This document shows, piece by piece, positions 58,561-64,000 of a stretch of DNA of 64,000 nucleotides (its first letter is position 1; every line of letters begins with the position of its first letter). The position numbers and the translations under genes are program-made. This DNA is from Runella aurantiaca (lineage in GTDB: Bacteria > Bacteroidota > Bacteroidia > Cytophagales > Spirosomataceae). The stretch covers positions 62,001 through 126,000 of the forward strand of contig NZ_QPIW01000010.1 of assembly GCF_003339505.1 (NCBI RefSeq), given 5' to 3'. The notes below the pieces were generated by a model. That model was not told the origin of the DNA, did not search any database, and saw only the letters and a program-made list of their open reading frames with translations.

Positions 58561-61194
58561 ATGGGAAAGCCCAAATCAGCCATACCACCGCGCTGGGTCA
58601 CCACACTTTTACGTTGGTGGGCCGACCCAAGCACTCTCGAAGAGGTAGAGGGTGACTTGTTGGAACTGTATTCCTATTGGGTTCAAACGGCGGGAAAGCA
58701 AAAAGCCGATTGGCGCTATGCGCTCAGTGCAGTGAAATTAATGCGGCCATTTGCCAAACGAAAAAAGATAAACGATTACCCAACAACCTATATCTACAGC
58801 CCGACCATGATACGCAACTATTTTAAAATCGCTTTTCGTAACCTGTTGAAATACAAAGGTTACTCTTTTATCAACATCTTTGGCTTGGCTACCGGTATGG
58901 CCGTGGCGATGCTCATCGGCCTGTGGTTATGGGATGAATTATCATACGACAAATACCACAAAAACTACAACCTCATTGCAAAAGTGATGCAACGCGGCAT
59001 ATTTAACGGAGATTTTGGGGTGGGCGGGCACATGCCGCTTCCGCTGGGAAACGAACTGCGTACCGTTTACGGAACTGATTTCACCCACGTAATTATGTCT
59101 TCCTGGACCAACGAACACATTCTGGCTTACGGCGAAAAGAAATTCACCAAAAAGGGTAATTATCTAAGCCCCGAAGCACCCGAGATGTTTTCATTGAACA
59201 TGCTCAAAGGCACCCGAGCCGGTTTAAAAGACCCTTCTTCTATTCTATTGTCTGAATCTGTGGCGTTGGCACTTTTCGACGATACCGACCCCATCGGCAA
59301 AATCATAAAAATCGACAATAAACTCAACGTAAAAGTAACGGGTGTGTACGAAGATTTGCCTTACAACACAGATTTTAGAGACATGACCTTTATTGCACCT
59401 TGGGATTTGTACGTTTCGACAGAATCTTGGGTAAAACGGGCACAAGACAACGCGGAATGGAACAATAATTCCTGGCAAATGCTGGCTCAGATCGCGCCCA
59501 ATACCGATTTTAAGGCAATCAATGAAAAAATTAAAAATGTAAAAATAAAACACGTTCCAGAGATGGCTACCTTTAAAAATGAGGTATTTCTCCACCCCAT
59601 GAGCCAATGGCATTTGTACACCGGTTGGGATAAAACGGGAGAAGTAGATGGGCGTATTCAGTATGTTTGGCTGTTTGGCATCATTGGCATATTTGTGCTG
59701 CTGTTGGCCTGCATCAATTTTATGAATCTCTCAACCGCTCGTTCCGAGAAGCGCGCCAAAGAAGTGGGCATTCGCAAAGCGGTGGGTTCGGTTCGTTCAC
59801 AACTCATCAGTCAGTTTTTCAGTGAATCGTTGTTGGTCGTGGCACTTGCTTTTGTGGTATCGTTGCTTTTGGTTCTTCTGTCGCTTCCGCTTTTCAACGA
59901 AGTAGCCGACAAAAAGCTGTCTTTGCTTTGGGAGAACCCTGTTTTCTGGCTCGCGGGAGTTGGTTTTAGCCTGATAACGGGTTTGATTGCCGGCAGCTAT
60001 CCGGCGCTTTATCTTTCTTCTTTTCAACCCGTGAAAGTACTGAAAGGTACCTTCCGAGTAGGTCGTTTTGCTTCGGTTCCCCGGAAAGTACTGGTCGTTG
60101 TTCAGTTTACCGTTTCGGTGACACTCATTATCGGGACGAGCATCGTTTTTCGTCAAATCCAACACGCTAAAAATCGTCCCATCGGGTATGATCGCAACGG
60201 GCTGATTACGGTTACGATGAATACACCCGAACTCTACAGAGACTATAACGTTCTCAGAGATGCCCTTTTGGCAAGCGGCGGAGCCATAGAAATGTCAACA
60301 TCCTCTACAGCAGCCACGAATCTCAATTCACATAACGGCGGTTTTGATTGGGAGGGCAAAGACCCCAATTTCAAGGATAGCTTCGGAACCATTGCCGTCA
60401 CCCATGATTTTGGTAAAACTGTCGGTTGGCAATTTGTGCAGGGGAGAGATTTTTCCCGCAAGTTTTCCACTGATTCGTCGGGAATGGTGCTCAATGAAAC
60501 GGCCGTTCGTTATATGGGCTTGAAGAATCCAGTAGGTAAAATCATGAAATGGAACGGAAAGCCTTTTCAAATTGTGGGCGTTGTGAAGGATATGCTCATG
60601 GGTTCACCTTTTGAACCCGTTTACCAAACTGTTTTCATGATGGACTACAATTGGGCGGGCGTCATTAACATCAAATTAAATCCTGCATTGAGCGCCGGCG
60701 AATCGCTGAAAAAGATAGAAGCGGTATTTCAAAAATTCAATCCGGGAAGTCCTTTTGACTATAAATTTTCCGATCAGGAATACGAACGAAAATTCTTAGC
60801 AGAAGAGCGCATAGGTCAACTGGCGAGCATTTTTGCGGCATTGGCTATCTTTATTTCCTGTTTGGGCCTATTTGGATTGGCCTCGTTCGTGGCCGAGCAA
60901 CGCACCAAAGAGATCGGCATTCGCAAAGTATTGGGCGCTACCGTTACCAATCTTTGGGGATTATTATCCAAAGATTTCGTGCTGTTGGTCATCATTTCCT
61001 GTCTTATTGCTGCCCCGATCGCGTGGTATTTTCTCAGCGATTGGCTGAAAAAATACGAATATAGAACCGAAATCTCGTGGTGGATTTTTGTAGCAGCCGC
61101 AGCGGGTGCTTTGACCATTACTTTATTAACGGTGAGTTTTCAAGCCATCAAAGCGGCGTTGATGAATCCGGTGAAGAGTTTGAAATCGGAGTAG
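58561..61194 (+). CDS. MacB/FtsX-type permease K with type-2 prefix domain
   Basis: 877 residues. Type-2 prefix 'WVTTLLRWWADPSTLEEVEGDLLELYSYWVQTAGKQKADWRYALSAVKLMRPFAKRKK', like E, joined to a C/D/J/K-type body ('GMAVAMLIGLWLWDELSYDKYHKNYNLIAKVMQRGIFNGDFG'). This combination suggests that prefixes and bodies have been recombined. Loops 'RAKEVGIRKAVGS' and 'RTKEIGIRKVLGAT'; tail 'MNPVKSLKSE'. It forms a two-gene unit with PadR 4, spaced by one base. Confidence 0.9.
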   Translation: MGKPKSAIPPRWVTTLLRWWADPSTLEEVEGDLLELYSYWVQTAGKQKADWRYALSAVKLMRPFAKRKKINDYPTTYIYSPTMIRNYFKIAFRNLLKYKGYSFINIFGLATGMAVAMLIGLWLWDELSYDKYHKNYNLIAKVMQRGIFNGDFGVGGHMPLPLGNELRTVYGTDFTHVIMSSWTNEHILAYGEKKFTKKGNYLSPEAPEMFSLNMLKGTRAGLKDPSSILLSESVALALFDDTDPIGKIIKIDNKLNVKVTGVYEDLPYNTDFRDMTFIAPWDLYVSTESWVKRAQDNAEWNNNSWQMLAQIAPNTDFKAINEKIKNVKIKHVPEMATFKNEVFLHPMSQWHLYTGWDKTGEVDGRIQYVWLFGIIGIFVLLLACINFMNLSTARSEKRAKEVGIRKAVGSVRSQLISQFFSESLLVVALAFVVSLLLVLLSLPLFNEVADKKLSLLWENPVFWLAGVGFSLITGLIAGSYPALYLSSFQPVKVLKGTFRVGRFASVPRKVLVVVQFTVSVTLIIGTSIVFRQIQHAKNRPIGYDRNGLITVTMNTPELYRDYNVLRDALLASGGAIEMSTSSTAATNLNSHNGGFDWEGKDPNFKDSFGTIAVTHDFGKTVGWQFVQGRDFSRKFSTDSSGMVLNETAVRYMGLKNPVGKIMKWNGKPFQIVGVVKDMLMGSPFEPVYQTVFMMDYNWAGVINIKLNPALSAGESLKKIEAVFQKFNPGSPFDYKFSDQEYERKFLAEERIGQLASIFAALAIFISCLGLFGLASFVAEQRTKEIGIRKVLGATVTNLWGLLSKDFVLLVIISCLIAAPIAWYFLSDWLKKYEYRTEISWWIFVAAAAGALTITLLTVSFQAIKAALMNPVKSLKSE

Positions 61195-61213
61195 AAGTTG
61201 GAGAACGGAATAT

Positions 61214-61263
61214 GGAACAAGGAGAACGGATTTCGTGTTCCGGGTTTCCGTTCTCCCTATTCC
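61214..61263 (+). terminator. Probable terminator hairpin after permease K
   Basis: GGAGAACGGA (61221-61230) pairs with TCCGTTCTCC (61247-61256); GGAA/TTCC extends it outward. The surrounding ~80 nt are built from repeated GGAGAACGG and TTCCGTGTTCC words. No gene is seen between here and 61465. Confidence 0.6.
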
Positions 61264-61465
61264 GTGTTCCGTCCTCCGTATTCCAAAAAAATATCCACTC
61301 TCAAATGCAACATTTCCCTCCGAGATTTGTCTTTATTCATTGACTAAAAAATACCTCCCGATCAGGATTTGTGACCCTTTAACATTATTTAAGAAGGCGT
61401 CATGCAAATTTGAGATAGCTTTGTGTCATTGAATAAAACGTACTACAGCCATTCCCCTTTCTCCC

Positions 61466-63949
61466 ATGAAAAACAGTTTACTACTGCGTTTACTTCTGTT
61501 TTGCACCGTCTTTTCTTACCCTTTATTCGGTCAAATCATTCCCAAAAATCTTCCTGCCCAACGCACCACTTTACCCGTTGTCATTGATGGAAAATTAACG
61601 GATTTGGCTTGGAAAGACGCCGCCAAAGCCGACGATTACACGGAGTTTCGCCCCGTAATCGGGCGTAAAGAAGAGCAGGGAAATCATACCGAAACCTTTT
61701 TGATGTATGACAATGAGGGAATTTACTTTAGCGGAACCTGCTTTGAGCGAAGCCTCGACAGCGTCTCCAAAGAACTGAAAGGCCGCGATGGTTTCGGCAT
61801 GAACGACTACATCGGAATCATTTTTGACACCTACAACGACAAACTCAACGGTTTTGAGTACTTCGTCACGCCGCTCGGCGAGCAATGGGACGCCAAAATG
61901 ACCTCCAACACCAACAGCGACAACGGCGGGGAAGATTTCAGTTGGAACGCCGTTTGGAAAAGTGCGGTGGTGATGCACGACAAAGGCTGGTCGTTCGAGA
62001 TCTTTCTCCCTTATTCTGCCATTCGATTCAGCAAAGATAAGGTACAAAATTGGGGCTTAAACATCACACGCCGCCGCCGAAAAACGGAGCAGCAATACAC
62101 CTGGAACGCCATCAATCCCAACATAAACGGCTTTTTGACCCAAGAAGGCTTCTGGACGGGAATTACCGACATCAAACCTCCGCTCAGACTTCAGTTTTCG
62201 CCCTATTTTTCGGTGTATGCCAATCATTTTCCGATGAATGAAGCTGGACAAAAAAATTGGACAAATCAAGTTTCCGGTGGTCTTGATTTAAAGTTAGGCT
62301 TGAATCAGGCTTTTACGTTGGATGCCACGTTGATTCCCGATTTCGGACAAGTACAAAGCGATAACCAAGTCCTTAATCTGACGCCTTTTGAAGTAAAATT
62401 TAATGAAAACCGCACTTTTTTTACCGAAGGAACGGAGCTGTTTAACAAAGGCAACCTGTTTTATTCCCGACGCATCGGCGGTACGCCCATTCACTTAGGC
62501 AAAGCATATAACGCATTGAATTCCAACGAAAAAATTGCTAAAAACCCAACTGAATCCAAACTGCTCAATGCCACCAAAATCTCGGGACGTACCAAAAATG
62601 GGTTAGGCATCGGTATCTTAAATGCTATTACCCGACCACAACACGCCCTCATTGAGAATACTGAAAACGGTGAAATCCGTCGCTTTGAAACCGACCCAAC
62701 AACCAATTATAACATTGTCGTGTTTGACCAAACGCTGAAACACAATTCGAGCGTCAGTTTTGTCAATACAAGCGTGATTCGGGGCAGCAGTAACTACAAC
62801 GCCAATGTGAGCGCGGGCCTGTTCAGTTTTTTTGACAAGAAAAATACCTACAACCTCGCGGGAAGCGCAGCAATCAGCCGTTTAAACTTCAAAGATGCCG
62901 CTACGCCCAACAGTACTGGCTACAGCCATACCCTTACTTTTGCCAAAACCAGCGGTCTATTTACATTCAATGTGGCGCAGGAATTGACCGATACCAAGTT
63001 CAACAGCAATGACTTAGGGTATTTTACCAACAACAATTTTATCAATCATCGTATCTATGCCGGCTATCGCTTTACTGAACCCAAAGGCTGGTACAATCGG
63101 TTGATGTTCAACCTAAATTCGGACATCAGCTATTTGTACTCGCCCATTGGGAATATCGAAAGCAAATACCAAAACGCTCGTATTCAGTTGAATATCAACG
63201 CTCAAACAAAAAAATTGATTTGGTTTGGACTCATGCTCAACTACCGTCCCTTCGAGAACGACTTTTATGAACCACGCCAAATGGGCCACGTTTATAGCCG
63301 AGGCCAAAGCGTTACGTTGGGTGGTTGGATAGAAAGTAATTCGGCAAAAAAATATTCATTTACTGCCGAGCTTTTCGACCGAATGTTTCTCAATTTCTAT
63401 GATCTCAACGGGATTGACCTCTTTTTAGGCCAAACCTACCGATTCAACAGTAGGTTTTCCATCAATTATCGGCTGGGCTTTTTGCCTCGTCCGCGTGGCA
63501 TGGGTTATACCACTACCTTGCCCGACAACAGCATCATTTTTGCCCTGCGTAAGGTAAACACGATTGATAACGTACTCAATTTAAAATACAGTTTTACCAA
63601 CAAAATGGGGCTCACTTTCCGAGCAAGACATTATGCAAGCACCGTTAATAACAAAGAATTCTTCGCGTTGCAAATCGACGGCGCATTGACGCCCCGCGCC
63701 AAACTTTCCGATCCGTTAAACCGCAATGTCAATTATTTCAACGTCGATATGGTCTATACGTGGCAGTTTGCCCCGGGAAGTTTTTTGAATGTGGTCTGGA
63801 AAAATGCTACGTTTCACGGTTCAAACGTTGCCGATGAACGTTATTTCGATAACTTACAAAACACCCTGCAAGCCGACCAAAACAATAATCTTTCCCTCAA
63901 AGTCATTTACTTTTTGGATTATCTGCAACTGAAAAAGCAGCCGCATTGA
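61466..63949 (+). CDS. DUF5916 outer-membrane protein with CBM9-like domain
   Basis: 827 residues. Signal peptide 1-22 ('LLLRLLLFCTVFSYPLFGQ'). Residues ~35-205 resemble a family 9 carbohydrate-binding domain ('VVIDGKLTDLAWKDAAKADDYTEFRPV', 'NDYIGIIFDTYNDKLNGFEYFVTPLGEQWDAKM', 'FEIFLPYSAIRFSKD'). The rest (about 230-827) is the DUF5916 beta-barrel: repeated aromatic strands with 'LIPDFGQVQSDNQVLNLTPFEVKFNENRTFFTEGTELF' near the start, a hallmark of the family. It ends 'IYFLDYLQLKKQPH'. Probably sits in the outer membrane; function unknown. The last 51 bases of the window show nothing. Confidence 0.88.
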   Translation: MKNSLLLRLLLFCTVFSYPLFGQIIPKNLPAQRTTLPVVIDGKLTDLAWKDAAKADDYTEFRPVIGRKEEQGNHTETFLMYDNEGIYFSGTCFERSLDSVSKELKGRDGFGMNDYIGIIFDTYNDKLNGFEYFVTPLGEQWDAKMTSNTNSDNGGEDFSWNAVWKSAVVMHDKGWSFEIFLPYSAIRFSKDKVQNWGLNITRRRRKTEQQYTWNAINPNINGFLTQEGFWTGITDIKPPLRLQFSPYFSVYANHFPMNEAGQKNWTNQVSGGLDLKLGLNQAFTLDATLIPDFGQVQSDNQVLNLTPFEVKFNENRTFFTEGTELFNKGNLFYSRRIGGTPIHLGKAYNALNSNEKIAKNPTESKLLNATKISGRTKNGLGIGILNAITRPQHALIENTENGEIRRFETDPTTNYNIVVFDQTLKHNSSVSFVNTSVIRGSSNYNANVSAGLFSFFDKKNTYNLAGSAAISRLNFKDAATPNSTGYSHTLTFAKTSGLFTFNVAQELTDTKFNSNDLGYFTNNNFINHRIYAGYRFTEPKGWYNRLMFNLNSDISYLYSPIGNIESKYQNARIQLNINAQTKKLIWFGLMLNYRPFENDFYEPRQMGHVYSRGQSVTLGGWIESNSAKKYSFTAELFDRMFLNFYDLNGIDLFLGQTYRFNSRFSINYRLGFLPRPRGMGYTTTLPDNSIIFALRKVNTIDNVLNLKYSFTNKMGLTFRARHYASTVNNKEFFALQIDGALTPRAKLSDPLNRNVNYFNVDMVYTWQFAPGSFLNVVWKNATFHGSNVADERYFDNLQNTLQADQNNNLSLKVIYFLDYLQLKKQPH

Positions 63950-64000
63950 TCAAAAGCAGTTGTTTGCCTTCGTTGTCAATGAAGAAAATTTCACCAACGC

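Overview
The window looks like chromosomal DNA of a Bacteroidota species, most likely Cytophagia/Spirosomaceae (Runella- or Dyadobacter-like). The genus is inference; no rRNA or marker phylogeny is available here. Supporting signs are outer-membrane and lipoprotein families typical of the phylum (DUF5916, DUF1684, PorT-like barrels, S74 tail proteins), weak Shine-Dalgarno signals, moderate GC, an alternative GlmU-like enzyme, and a NtrC-type regulator next to an adaptor/ATPase/FtsX permease cassette.

Positions 1-20,500 are mostly housekeeping: the end of an EamA transporter, a thioredoxin-fold secreted protein, a GlmU-family enzyme, tagaturonate reductase (uxaB), a DUF1684 protein, msrA, thiL, a small membrane protein, an outer-membrane barrel, a membrane M28 peptidase, the nadR-pnuC nicotinamide riboside salvage pair, glgB, an acyl carrier protein, tadA, a Mn-type superoxide dismutase, clpX, an alpha/beta hydrolase, a metallopeptidase-like lipoprotein, a TerC family protein and a DUF952 protein. 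Several clear hairpin terminators separate these units.

Positions 20,500-61,260 hold one large export or signalling locus. A sensor kinase and a sigma-54-type response regulator lie on the minus strand. Next to them, divergently, are one periplasmic adaptor and one ATPase. Downstream come eleven MacB/FtsX-type permeases (labelled A-K here) and four small PadR regulators. Seven permeases carry an extra N-terminal domain of about 80 residues. No second ATPase or adaptor is present. The most notable finding is that six intergenic regions, one in front of each transcription unit, each carry two copies of a TGTCC-N6-GGACA dyad (some degenerate) 20-21 bp apart. Each pair lies 54-56 or 65-68 bp upstream of a sigma-54-like GGCA-N8-G element. 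This predicts a single regulon: the two-component pair switches on all six units through sigma-54, and the PadR proteins at the head of four units add local control.

The locus is interrupted by accessory material: a four-helix-bundle (S23/IVS-type) gene and a Uma2 gene, both antisense inside the first unit, a truncated Vsr-like endonuclease, an S74 (endosialidase chaperone) surface protein and a TIM-barrel sugar isomerase-like protein. Small palindromic repeats follow several stop codons. The window ends with a DUF5916 outer-membrane protein.
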